From: Rhodanobacter thiooxydans LCS2
Lineage (GTDB): Bacteria; Pseudomonadota; Gammaproteobacteria; Xanthomonadales; Rhodanobacteraceae
Assembly: GCF_000264375.1 (NCBI RefSeq)
Contig: NZ_AJXW01000024.1
Coordinates: 1-64,000 of the forward strand
Direction: 5' to 3'
Length of the DNA stretch: 64,000 nucleotides
Below the pieces are notes generated by a model, which saw only the letters and a program-made list of their open reading frames with translations, did no database searches and was not told where the DNA came from. Positions 44,164-51,989 of the stretch are shown piece after piece; the stretch's first letter is position 1, and every line of letters starts with the position of its first letter. A program made the translations under genes and the position numbers.

Positions 44164-45781
44164 TGCCGCGCGCCTTCCACCCCCTCCCCTGCGACCGAAG
44201 GAAGTCCCTGTGGGACAACGCAGGGGAGGGTTGGGGTGGGGTGCTCTTGCTTTTCTGCTCCTGCTAGCACCGCCGTTCGCCACCGCCCAAACCGCCAACC
44301 GCAGCTACGACAAGATCGTCGACGCAGTGATCGAGCGCTACCACCTGCCCGGCATCGCCGTTGGCGTGATCGAGGACGGACAGGTCGTCTACGTGCGCAC
44401 CGCCGGCGAAACCGTCGCCGGCTCGGGCCAGCCGATCACCCCACACACGCTGTTCAAGATCGCCTCCAACAGCAAGGCGATGACCACCGCCCTGCTCGGC
44501 CGACTGGTGGACCAGGGCAAGCTGCGCTGGGACGATCCGGTGACGACGTACCTGCCGCAGTTCCGCATGCACGACCCGTGGGTCACCGCGAACATGCGCG
44601 TGGCCGACCTGCTCACCCATGCCAGCGGCCTGCCCGAGGGTGGCGGCGACCTGATGCTGTGGCCGGAGCCGAACGCGTTCACCCGCGCAGACATCATCCA
44701 CGGCCTCGCCTTCATCAAGCCCGGCTACAGCTTCCGTTCGCAATACCAGTACGACAACCTGCTCTACGTGGTGGCCGGCGAAGTGGCCGCCGCGGCCGGC
44801 GGCGCGCCTTACGAGACGCTGATGCACCGCGAGGTGTTCGCGCCGCTGGGGCTGGACCGCTGCCAGGTCGGTGCGTGGAACCGCGACGCGGTCGGCGACG
44901 TGGCCGCGCCGCACCGTCGCGACGGCGAGCGCAACGTGGCGATGCCCGAGGCCGCGGCGATTCCCGCGATCACTTCCGCCGCCGCCGGCGGCATCCGCTG
45001 CGACCTCACCGACATGCTGAGCTGGGCGCGCAACTGGCTGGTGCCCACCCACGCGCAGCTGCAGTGGCTGTCGCCGGTGCAGCGCGAGGTGCTGCAGGCG
45101 CCGCACATGCTGATCCCGGTCTCTGCACAGCGCCGCGCATGGGACCACACTCACGTGATGGCCTACGGCTACGGCTGGCGCATGGCCGACGTCGACGGCC
45201 AGTGGAGCGTGTGGCACACCGGCACGCTGAACGGCATGTACTCGATGCTGGCCCTGCTGCCGGATCGTGACAGCGGCTTCGTGTTCATGATCAACGGCGA
45301 CGCGGACGAAGCGCGCACCGTGCTCGGCGAAGTGCTGATGAAGCACTTCACCGCGGCCGCCGACGATCGTGGCGTGGACTGGTATGCCGATGCGCTGGCG
45401 CAGCGGGCGAAGCAGCGTTCGCCGTCGTCGCCCGCTCCCGACACCTCGGCGCAGCGACCGGCCACGCCGGCCGAGCTGGCGCGCTGGAGCGGGCAGTATC
45501 GCGACCCGTGGTTCGGCGACGTCACGCTGTGTCCGCGCGAGGGGAAGGTGCACTTCGCCGCCGCGAAGTCGCCGACGCTGGCCGGCACGGTGATGCGTCT
45601 GGGCGAGCGCTACCTGGTGCACTGGGACGATTCGTCCAACCTCGACGCCTGGCTGGATTTCCACGCCGCCAGCGGCAAGCAGCCGATCGGCCTGCGCATG
45701 GCCAAGCTCGATCCCGAAGGCGATTTCAGTTCGGATTACGAAGACCTCGACTTCCAGCGCGTAGGGAGCTGCCGCCCATGA
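44150..45781 (+). CDS. Serine hydrolase, beta-lactamase/DD-peptidase fold
   Basis: A 543-residue exported protein of the class C/AmpH-like group. The SxxK motif is Ser106-Asn-Ser-Lys109 (LFKIASNSKAM), the second motif YDN lies in QYQYDNLLYV, and the third is HTGT (WHTGTLNGM). A C-terminal beta domain (about 440-540: LARWSGQYRDPWFGDV) is usual for such esterase/peptidase relatives. Residues 10-30, before the signal helix (GALAFLLLLAPPFATAQ), are encoded by a palindromic repeat, so the annotated N-terminus may be a repeat insertion. A D-aminopeptidase or DD-carboxypeptidase role fits the cluster; beta-lactamase activity is not implied. Confidence 0.85.
   Translation: MRNIDAARLPPPPLRPKEVPVGQRRGGLGWGALAFLLLLAPPFATAQTANRSYDKIVDAVIERYHLPGIAVGVIEDGQVVYVRTAGETVAGSGQPITPHTLFKIASNSKAMTTALLGRLVDQGKLRWDDPVTTYLPQFRMHDPWVTANMRVADLLTHASGLPEGGGDLMLWPEPNAFTRADIIHGLAFIKPGYSFRSQYQYDNLLYVVAGEVAAAAGGAPYETLMHREVFAPLGLDRCQVGAWNRDAVGDVAAPHRRDGERNVAMPEAAAIPAITSAAAGGIRCDLTDMLSWARNWLVPTHAQLQWLSPVQREVLQAPHMLIPVSAQRRAWDHTHVMAYGYGWRMADVDGQWSVWHTGTLNGMYSMLALLPDRDSGFVFMINGDADEARTVLGEVLMKHFTAAADDRGVDWYADALAQRAKQRSPSSPAPDTSAQRPATPAELARWSGQYRDPWFGDVTLCPREGKVHFAAAKSPTLAGTVMRLGERYLVHWDDSSNLDAWLDFHAASGKQPIGLRMAKLDPEGDFSSDYEDLDFQRVGSCRP
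44177..44239. repeat. Palindromic repeat within a coding start
   Basis: Arms 44177-44193 and 44219-44239 form an inverted repeat (CCACCCC-CTCCCCTGCG with a two-base bulge), with an inner GTCCC/GGGAC pair. It lies inside the first codons of the serine hydrolase gene. Confidence 0.75.
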
Positions 45782-46596
45782 CCAATCTGTCGTCCATCAC
45801 CACTGGTAGGAGCCCGCTGGCGGTCGATGCTTTTTCCTTGGGGCTGCAGAGCAAGAGCGTCGCCCGCAAGCGCGCTTCTGCAAAGGCCCGGCATCTGATC
45901 GCGTTCGCCTTGCTCGTTTCCCTTGGCGGCATCACCCACGCGGAACAGCCGCCCACCCTGTCTCCGGCGACGACCGCCGCGGCGGCGAACCTGGTCGACA
46001 TCCGCGCGCTGGTGCCGGACATCGCCGAGGACATCAAGTACGCCGGCCGCGACAACTTCGTGGGCGCGCCGGTGGACGGCTATCGCGCCCCGGCCTGCCT
46101 GCTGCTGCGCCCGGTCGCCGAGGCGCTGGCGCGGGTCGAGCGCGAGCTGCGCACGCGGCAGCTGCGCCTGAAGATCTGGGACTGCTACCGCCCCGCCCGC
46201 GCGGTGGCGCATTTCGTGCGCTGGGCGCACGACCTCAGCGACCAGCGCACCAAGGCGCAGCACTATCCCACGCTGGACAAGTCGAAACTGCTCGGCGATT
46301 ACATCGCGCCGGTCTCCGGCCACAGCCGCGGCGCGACCATCGACCTCACCCTGCAGCGCTGCGCCGCCGACGGCAGGCATTGCACGCCGCTGGACATGGG
46401 CACCGATTTCGACTTCTTCGACGTGCGCGCGCACACCGATGCGCCCGGCATCACCACCGTGCAGCACGCGAACCGCCTGCTGCTGCGTGACGCGATGGCG
46501 CGCGAGGGCTTCCGCAACTATCCGCTGGAGTGGTGGCATTACACGCTCACGCCGGAACCCACGCCGCATACGCTCTACGACGTGCCGGTGCAATGA
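45778..46596 (+). CDS. VanX-type D-Ala-D-Ala dipeptidase (M15D)
   Basis: A 272-residue zinc dipeptidase. Family motifs are YAGRDNFVGAPVDGY, KIWDCYRPARAV (with the catalytic Arg), SGHSRGATIDLTL (zinc His182 and Asp189) and EWWHYTL (Glu251 base, zinc His254). DdpX/VanX enzymes split D-Ala-D-Ala, a product of murein turnover. There is a hydrophobic segment (LIAFALLVSLGGITHAEQ) after a 38-residue N-terminal extension, suggesting export. The extension is partly encoded by a REP-like repeat. Coupled to the previous gene (ATGA). No vanH/vanA-like genes accompany it, so glycopeptide resistance is unlikely. Confidence 0.88.
   Translation: MTNLSSITTGRSPLAVDAFSLGLQSKSVARKRASAKARHLIAFALLVSLGGITHAEQPPTLSPATTAAAANLVDIRALVPDIAEDIKYAGRDNFVGAPVDGYRAPACLLLRPVAEALARVERELRTRQLRLKIWDCYRPARAVAHFVRWAHDLSDQRTKAQHYPTLDKSKLLGDYIAPVSGHSRGATIDLTLQRCAADGRHCTPLDMGTDFDFFDVRAHTDAPGITTVQHANRLLLRDAMAREGFRNYPLEWWHYTLTPEPTPHTLYDVPVQ
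45807..45880. repeat. REP-like repeat inside the VanX-type gene
   Basis: TAGGAGCCCGCTGGCGG (45807-45823) is identical to the left arm of the element at 46629, and a degraded inverted arm (GTCGCCCGCAAGCGCGCTTCTG) lies at about 45859-45880. It encodes roughly residues 10-34 of the predicted protein. Confidence 0.7.
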
Positions 46597-46628
46597 CCAC
46601 GCCGCCGGACAACCACACACCCGAATTG

Positions 46629-46730
46629 TAGGAGCCCGCTGGCGGGCAACGCTTTTGGAGCCGGGATGACCAGACATTCGTCTGTTGAAAGCCGGGATTC
46701 GCGAGGGCATCGCCCGCCAGTGGGCTCCTA
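46629..46730. repeat. REP doublet with 40-bp core
   Basis: Arms 46629-46647 and 46712-46730 (TAGGAGCCCGCTGGCGGGC type) are inverted, with one mismatch. The core at 46661-46701 contains a small hairpin CAGAC-ATTC-GTCTG. It is the near-exact reverse complement of the core at 32068-32108. It fills the gap before the lipoprotein hydrolase gene. Confidence 0.88.
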
Positions 46731-46763
46731 CGGGTGTTTCGCCATGACGATGGGAGTGTTGCC

Positions 46764-47816
46764 GTGTTCAAGAGATCTGCCGTCTTCGCCATGACCCTGC
46801 TGCTCGGCGGCTGCGCCTCCGGCGCCAGGCCGGTCGACGCTACCGACACGCTGATGCAGCGCTACGCCGGCGATGTACCCGGCGCCTCGCTGCTGGTGCT
46901 CAAGGACGGCAAACCGATCGTGCGTCGCGGTTACGGCCTGGCCAACCTCGAAGACGGCGAGCGCGCCACGCCGACCACCAACTACCGGCTCGCCTCGGTG
47001 AGCAAGCAGTTCACCGCCGCGGCGATCCTGCTGCTGGCCGAGGACGGCCACCTCCACCTGGACGACCCGGTGCGCCGCTGGCTGCCCACGCTGCCGCAGA
47101 CGACGGCCGCGGTCACGCTGCGTCAGCTGCTCGACCACACCGGCGGCCTGGTCGACTACGAGGACCTGATCCCTCCAGGCACCACCGCCCAGGTCAGCGA
47201 CGACGACGCGCTACGCCTGCTCTCCGCCACGCCGAAGATCTATTTCGCGCCGGGCAGCGCGTACCGCTACAGCAACTCCGGCTACGTACTGCTCGGCCTG
47301 GTGGCGGAACGTGCCTCCGGCATGAGCCTGCCGCTGTACCTGGAGCAGCGCATCTTCCGGCCGCTGCACATGGACCACACCCTACTCTACGAACACGGCA
47401 AGGGGCCGGAAGTGGCGAACCGCGCCTACGGCTACAGCGAGGAGCACGGCCAGTGGACGCGCACCGACCAGAGCGTCACCAGCGCCACCCGCGGCGACGG
47501 GGGCATCTACTCCTCGATCGACGACCTGGCCAAGTGGGACGCCGCGCTTTACGACGACCGCCTGCTCAGCGCCGCCTCGCGCCGGCTCGCCTTCAGCCCG
47601 CACATGAAGGTCACCGGCGAGCCGTACGAGGCCAGCTACGGCTACGGCTGGCGCATCACCGGCGACACGCTGTGGCACTCCGGCGAGAGCATCGGCTTCC
47701 GCAACGTGATCGTGCGCTGGCCGCAGCAGCGCCTCACGGTGATCCTGCTCAGCAATCGCAACGATCCGGAGCCGTACCGCACCGCGCTGGCGATTGCCCA
47801 GCCCTACCTGCATTGA
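46764..47816 (+). CDS. Lipoprotein serine hydrolase, beta-lactamase family
   Basis: A 350-residue protein with a lipobox LLGGC (Cys17), so it is anchored as a lipoprotein. Active-site motifs are SxxK at Ser78-Val-Ser-Lys81 (LASVSKQF), YSN in YRYSNSGYV and HSG in LWHSGESIG. It is shorter than the first hydrolase and lacks the C-terminal beta domain. GTG 46764 was chosen because GGGAG lies seven bases upstream and the lipobox then falls at the right place; GTG 46734 abuts the REP arm. Likely a D,D- or D-aminopeptidase-like enzyme of the murein block. Confidence 0.86.
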   Translation: MFKRSAVFAMTLLLGGCASGARPVDATDTLMQRYAGDVPGASLLVLKDGKPIVRRGYGLANLEDGERATPTTNYRLASVSKQFTAAAILLLAEDGHLHLDDPVRRWLPTLPQTTAAVTLRQLLDHTGGLVDYEDLIPPGTTAQVSDDDALRLLSATPKIYFAPGSAYRYSNSGYVLLGLVAERASGMSLPLYLEQRIFRPLHMDHTLLYEHGKGPEVANRAYGYSEEHGQWTRTDQSVTSATRGDGGIYSSIDDLAKWDAALYDDRLLSAASRRLAFSPHMKVTGEPYEASYGYGWRITGDTLWHSGESIGFRNVIVRWPQQRLTVILLSNRNDPEPYRTALAIAQPYLH

Positions 47817-47844
47817 CCGCTGCCATCACTTTCGCCCATCCTCA

Positions 47845-47989
47845 CCGTCATTCCAGCGAAAGCCGGAGACGCATTTCAACAGTCGTAGGCTGGTCATCCA
47901 GTGATATATGCGTGCGAAGCACACGAAATGGATTTTGAGTACTTCGCACGAGTCACCCGACTGGATTCCAGCGTTCGCCGGAATGACGA
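47845..47989. repeat. MITE-like nested palindrome in front of the amidase gene
   Basis: Outer arms 47845-47867 and 47967-47989 match as inverted repeats at 19 of 23 positions (CCGTCATTCCAGCG type). A diverged core (TTTCAACAGTCGTAGGCTGG then TCATCC) and an inner perfect 9-bp stem (47911-47919 with 47942-47950) lie between. The element stops three bases before the amidase ATG. Confidence 0.85.
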
Positions 47990-47992
47990 GCC

Positions 47993-48772
47993 ATGAAGCC
48001 CACCGCCATGTGCCTGACACTTCCCGCATCCCGCCTGCTGCGCATCATTGGCCTGCTGCTTCTGCTCGCCCTGCTCGCCGCCTGCGCGCCGCTGCCGCCG
48101 CGCAACCCGCTGGCGACCTGGGTACCGTCGCCGAATTACGACATCCGCCGGCCGGTGCTGATCGTGCTGCACTACACCCAGCAGCAGTCGGTGCAGCAGA
48201 GCCTGGACACCCTGCGCTCGAGCAACAGCATGGGCCCGGTCAGCGCGCACTACCTGGTCGGCGCCGACGGCCACATCTACCAGCTGGTGCCCGACCAGTG
48301 GCGCGCCTGGCAGGCCGGCCCGGGGCGCTGGGGCACCGTCACCGATCTCAACTCCGCCTCGATCGGCATCGAGCTGGACAACGACGGCGCCACGCCGTTC
48401 GCCCAGCCGCAGATCGACAGCCTGCTGCGTCTGCTCTCCGACCTCACCACGCGGCTGCACATCCCGCCCACCCAGATCATCGGCCACGAGGATCTCGCCC
48501 CCGGCCGCAAGGACGACCCCGGCCCGCTGTTCCCGTGGCAGCAGCTTGCCGCCGCCGGCTACGGCCGCTGGCCGCAGGGCGAACTGGTCGACCCGCCCGC
48601 CGGCTTCGACCCATGGATGGCGCTGGGCCTGGTCGGCTACCCGCTGGACGACCGCACCGCCGCGGTGCGCGCGTTCCACCATCACTTCCGCGGCATGCAG
48701 GGCGACACGCTGGATGACGAGGACCTGCGCATCCTTTACAACCTGGCGCAGCAGATCGTGGGCGGCGGCTGA
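47993..48772 (+). CDS. Lipoprotein N-acetylmuramoyl-L-alanine amidase (AmiD-like)
   Basis: A 259-residue zinc amidase of the AmpD/Amidase_2 family that cuts the bond between MurNAc and the stem peptide. The lipobox is LLAAC (Cys31). Zinc ligands are His60 (IVLHYTQQ), the His of IIGHEDLAPGRKDDPG and the Asp of its KDDPG part. The C-terminal part (about 185-259) resembles the peptidoglycan-binding helices of AmiD. Outer-membrane anchoring would place it at the entry of the murein-peptide pathway. Its 5' leader is almost completely formed by a repeat element. Confidence 0.9.
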   Translation: MKPTAMCLTLPASRLLRIIGLLLLLALLAACAPLPPRNPLATWVPSPNYDIRRPVLIVLHYTQQQSVQQSLDTLRSSNSMGPVSAHYLVGADGHIYQLVPDQWRAWQAGPGRWGTVTDLNSASIGIELDNDGATPFAQPQIDSLLRLLSDLTTRLHIPPTQIIGHEDLAPGRKDDPGPLFPWQQLAAAGYGRWPQGELVDPPAGFDPWMALGLVGYPLDDRTAAVRAFHHHFRGMQGDTLDDEDLRILYNLAQQIVGGG

Positions 48773-48932
48773 TCGAACGGAGCATTCGCACTTCAAGACG
48801 GTGTGCACAGGCATGACGCGGCCAGTATGTGCGCTGCCGCATTGCCGGCGCCGGGCGCGCCCCCAAGCCACAACCTCATCCCGGCAACTCGCCCATGCGG
48901 ACGTGCGAAGCCGAGCACCGCTTGAGTCACGC

Positions 48933-48959
48933 GGGAATCTTCCGTGCCGGAAAATTCCC
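48933..48959 (-). terminator. Hairpin after the second TonB receptor gene
   Basis: A 12-bp stem (48933-48944 with 48948-48959, one G-U) with a 3-nt loop lies eight bases beyond the receptor stop. There is no T-run on the minus strand. The rest of 48773-48932 shows nothing I can interpret. Confidence 0.5.
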
Positions 48960-48966
48960 CGCCGAT

Positions 48967-51855
48967 CTAGAACCGCAGGTTCACGCCCAGATTGACGGAC
49001 CGGCCATACCGGAAATAGCCATCCGACAGCAACGGATTGCCATTGATGCTGTAGGTCTGCGGGTCGTCCAGCAGGTTCTGCCCGTCGAGGGTGAAGCTGA
49101 GCATGTCGTTGACCCTGTAGGACACGTGTGCGGTCAGCCAGGTGAGCGAATCGGCCAGTTCGTTGTAGCCGGTACCCAGCACGTTGACCGCCTTGACGAA
49201 GCCGTCGGTGTGGTCGGCATTCACGCCCAGCGACCATTTGCCCTTTTCGTACATCACGCCCAGTGAATAGGTCGCCGGGGCGATGCCCTCGAGCGGGCGC
49301 TTCTCGCCGTTCACCCAGCTGCGCGACAAGTTGCGGGTGTACTGGGCACGCACGCCGAAGCCGTTCTCCCAGAAATGCTGGAGGCCCAGTTCGAGGCCGC
49401 GGACCTTGGCGTGGTCGCCGTTGATCGGGCGCACCACGTTGAACAGGTAGCCCGGCACGCCGATGTCCTGGCCCGGCTCGAAGCTGGTGGTGATCTGGTT
49501 CTTGATGCGCTTCTCGAACACGGCCACGTTGGCGATGGAGTGGTCCGCGAAGTACCACTCCAGCGACAGGTCGCCCTGGGTGGCGGTGTAGGGCTTCAGG
49601 TTCACGTTGCCACCATAGACTTGGGTGAACTCGCCCCACGACACGCTCTCGGTGGTGTTGGTCGGCGCCAGCGTGTCCACCGCCGGACGCGCCATGGTCT
49701 TGGCGACGCCCGCACGCAGCTGCAGCTCGTCGGTGAAATGCCAGGTGAAATTCGCCGACGGCAGCAGGTAGGTGTAATTGGCGTCCTCGGTGATCGGAGT
49801 CGGCGCAGCGTACTTGGCCGTGTAGTTGAACGGGCCGTTCTCGGTGATGCTGAGGATCTTCGCGTCCCAGGCCTGGGCACTGGTGCGCGTCTTGACCAGG
49901 CGCGCGCCGATGTTGCCGTCCCAGCGGTCGCCGGACATGTCGGCTTCCACATAGAAGGCATTGGTCTTTTCGCTGACCCGGTAGCTCTGCAGCGGATTCC
50001 ACGCGGGCGCGGCCATGGCGTAGTCGTAGGGGGTGCCGTCCGGACGCAGGTGGCCGTTGTAGGCCTGCAGCTGGGCCAGGTAGTTGGGCACGTCGAAGGC
50101 CAGGAAGCTGCGCGGGAAGTTGCTGTCCACGTCGCTCATGAAGTTTGGCAGATGGAAATTGTGCGAGAGCACCCCACCGCCCAGGTCGGCCACGTTGATG
50201 GCGTTGGCCTCGGAATAGTAGTCGGCGCCGCCGTTGAGGGTGTTGTTGACCAGGTCGCGCGACTTCCTGCGATCGGTCCGGGTCACGCCGAAGCGCAGCA
50301 GGTCCACGCCCCAGCGACCGACGACCAGCTTGCCGGCCACGGTGCCGCCGGTGATCTTGTCGTCGATGTTGTCGCCGCTCAGCTCCATGTAGTGGGTATT
50401 GAAGTCCGACGCGGTGAACTGGTTGTTGGCAAGGCCGGTGGCAAGGTCGCGGCCGTCGTTGAAGCGGACGTCGACATTGGGCACCGCGTTCGGGCCCAGC
50501 GTGATGCGCGCGATGTTGGGCTGGTTCATGCGCAGGACGACGTAGCTGTCCTGGCCGCCGGAATGCCGACTGGAGGTCGAGCGGTACAGGTCGCCGGTCA
50601 GGGTCAGGGCGGGCGTGACCTTCCATTCGCCGTTGATGCCGTAGAGGTCGGTGTCGACCACGCGGTACTGGGTCTGGTTCAGCAACTCCGGATTCAGCCG
50701 CAGCGATGGATCCGGGTTGTCCATGGTGAAGCCGGTGACGATGCCGTTCTGCACGGTCATGTTGGACCAGCGGCCCGGCGCGAACAGCGGATAGTAGGAC
50801 TGCTGGTAGGACACCTGCGGGGAGTTCAGGCGGGTCTTCAGCCCATCCACCACGATGCGCACATCGTCGCTGGGATGCCATTCGATCTTGCCGGAGTAGG
50901 CGCGGCGTTTCTTGTCTTCCATGATCGAACCGACGCGGAACTGGCCCGGGCCGATCAGGCCGTATTCGTCCGGGTCCAGCACGCCGTTGCCGTTGGGGTC
51001 GATGTTGCCGCCCCAGGCGTTGCCCCACCAGTTGGGATCGTTGGGGTCGGGGTTGCGCGTCCAGCCGCCGTCGTTGCCGGCCACGTCGGTGCGATCCTTG
51101 CGGTCGGCGCGGACCACGCCCAGCAGGATGCCCAGCGTGTCGTTGAAGAAGGTGTTGCTGTAGGTGGCCGAGAACTTGCGCCCGTTGAGTTCGGACATCT
51201 GGTTGCGGTCGCCTTCCAGGCGCACGATGCCGTGCTGGCCCTTCTGGTCGAACGGGCTGGCCGAACGCAGGTTGATCAGGCCGCCGATGGCGCCTTCGGT
51301 CAGCGAGGCCTGGGCGCCCTTGATCACGTCGGCGCCGCTGATCACGTCGGCCGGCAATACATCGAAAGCGAAGTCGCGGCCGGCGCCGTCGGTGGCCAGG
51401 ATGCGCCCGTTGAACGTGGTCAGCGTGTAGTCCGGGCCCAGGCCGCGCACGCTGACCTTCTGTCCCTCGCCGCCAGCCGTGCGCGAGATGGCCACGCCGG
51501 TGATGTGGCTGAGGGAGTCGGCCACGTTGTCGTCGGGAAACCTGCCCAGCTCGAGCGCGCTGATCGAGTCCTGCACGGTGGTGGCGTCGCGCTTCAGTTC
51601 GGCCGAGCGCGCCAGGCTGCCACGCACACCGGTGACCGTCACCGTTCCCAGTTCGGTCACGTTGCCGCGCTTTTTTGCCGTTTCGTCGGCTTGCGATATC
51701 GGCGATTGAGTTGTTTGATCGGACTGCGGTGCTTGCGATTCCTGGGCCGCCGGCGCGCTGTCCGACGTGGTTTGGGACAAGCCCGTCGCAGGCATCAGCA
51801 GGGCAAGCGCAACTCCAAAATACAGTGTGTTTCGGTGTAGGGGCGCGGCATTCAC
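48967..51855 (-). CDS. TonB-dependent receptor (TonB-Xanth-Caul type)
   Basis: A 962-residue outer-membrane receptor with a signal peptide (YFGVALALLMPATGLSQ) and a Gln/Ser-rich spacer. The TonB-box region is LGTVTVTGVRGS, the plug has RDATTVQDSISALELGRFPDDNVADSL and ISRTAGGEGQKVSVRGLGPD, and the barrel ends VNLGVNLRF. This subtype is abundant in Xanthomonas and Caulobacter and usually imports plant- or host-derived oligosaccharides. It is divergent from the AgaR-type repressor with operator-like boxes between them, so GalNAc or galactoside oligosaccharides are likely ligands. Confidence 0.92.
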   Translation of the reverse strand: MNAAPLHRNTLYFGVALALLMPATGLSQTTSDSAPAAQESQAPQSDQTTQSPISQADETAKKRGNVTELGTVTVTGVRGSLARSAELKRDATTVQDSISALELGRFPDDNVADSLSHITGVAISRTAGGEGQKVSVRGLGPDYTLTTFNGRILATDGAGRDFAFDVLPADVISGADVIKGAQASLTEGAIGGLINLRSASPFDQKGQHGIVRLEGDRNQMSELNGRKFSATYSNTFFNDTLGILLGVVRADRKDRTDVAGNDGGWTRNPDPNDPNWWGNAWGGNIDPNGNGVLDPDEYGLIGPGQFRVGSIMEDKKRRAYSGKIEWHPSDDVRIVVDGLKTRLNSPQVSYQQSYYPLFAPGRWSNMTVQNGIVTGFTMDNPDPSLRLNPELLNQTQYRVVDTDLYGINGEWKVTPALTLTGDLYRSTSSRHSGGQDSYVVLRMNQPNIARITLGPNAVPNVDVRFNDGRDLATGLANNQFTASDFNTHYMELSGDNIDDKITGGTVAGKLVVGRWGVDLLRFGVTRTDRRKSRDLVNNTLNGGADYYSEANAINVADLGGGVLSHNFHLPNFMSDVDSNFPRSFLAFDVPNYLAQLQAYNGHLRPDGTPYDYAMAAPAWNPLQSYRVSEKTNAFYVEADMSGDRWDGNIGARLVKTRTSAQAWDAKILSITENGPFNYTAKYAAPTPITEDANYTYLLPSANFTWHFTDELQLRAGVAKTMARPAVDTLAPTNTTESVSWGEFTQVYGGNVNLKPYTATQGDLSLEWYFADHSIANVAVFEKRIKNQITTSFEPGQDIGVPGYLFNVVRPINGDHAKVRGLELGLQHFWENGFGVRAQYTRNLSRSWVNGEKRPLEGIAPATYSLGVMYEKGKWSLGVNADHTDGFVKAVNVLGTGYNELADSLTWLTAHVSYRVNDMLSFTLDGQNLLDDPQTYSINGNPLLSDGYFRYGRSVNLGVNLRF

Positions 51856-51898
51856 TGGCTCTCTCCTCCGGGCTGGATGGCGGACCTGTCACATAAAC

Positions 51899-51958
51899 AA
51901 CGAAATCGAGCCTATATCATGTTTCGTTTCGCATCAATAGCGAAATACAACGAAATAC
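51899..51958. promoter_or_regulatory. Candidate AgaR operators between receptor and repressor genes
   Basis: Three boxes of the CGAAA/TTTCG type occur: AACGAAATCGA (51899-51909), TTTCGTTTCG (51922-51931) and CGAAATACAACGAAATAC (51941-51958). The string GCATCAATAG (51931-51940) touches the second box and recurs at 54128-54137. DeoR/AgaR regulators bind TTTCRTTTY-type direct repeats. Confidence 0.65.
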
Positions 51959-51989
51959 GGCATAATCACGCGCACCCGCAGGAGCCCCC

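Noticed and set aside
44150-47816. A beta-lactam or glycopeptide resistance cassette
   Set aside because: No vanH/vanA/vanS-like genes, no AmpR-type regulator and no mobile element are present; the neighbours are murein-peptide enzymes.
31981-47989. Prophage or insertion sequences causing the repeats
   Set aside because: No transposase, integrase or phage structural gene was found; the repeats are short palindromes of REP/MITE type.
49375-51840. A long open frame of about 820 codons on the plus strand across the second TonB receptor gene
   Set aside because: It is antisense to a clear receptor gene, is rich in His/Val/Arg/Gly with no domains, and is what GC-rich codon bias produces on the opposite strand.
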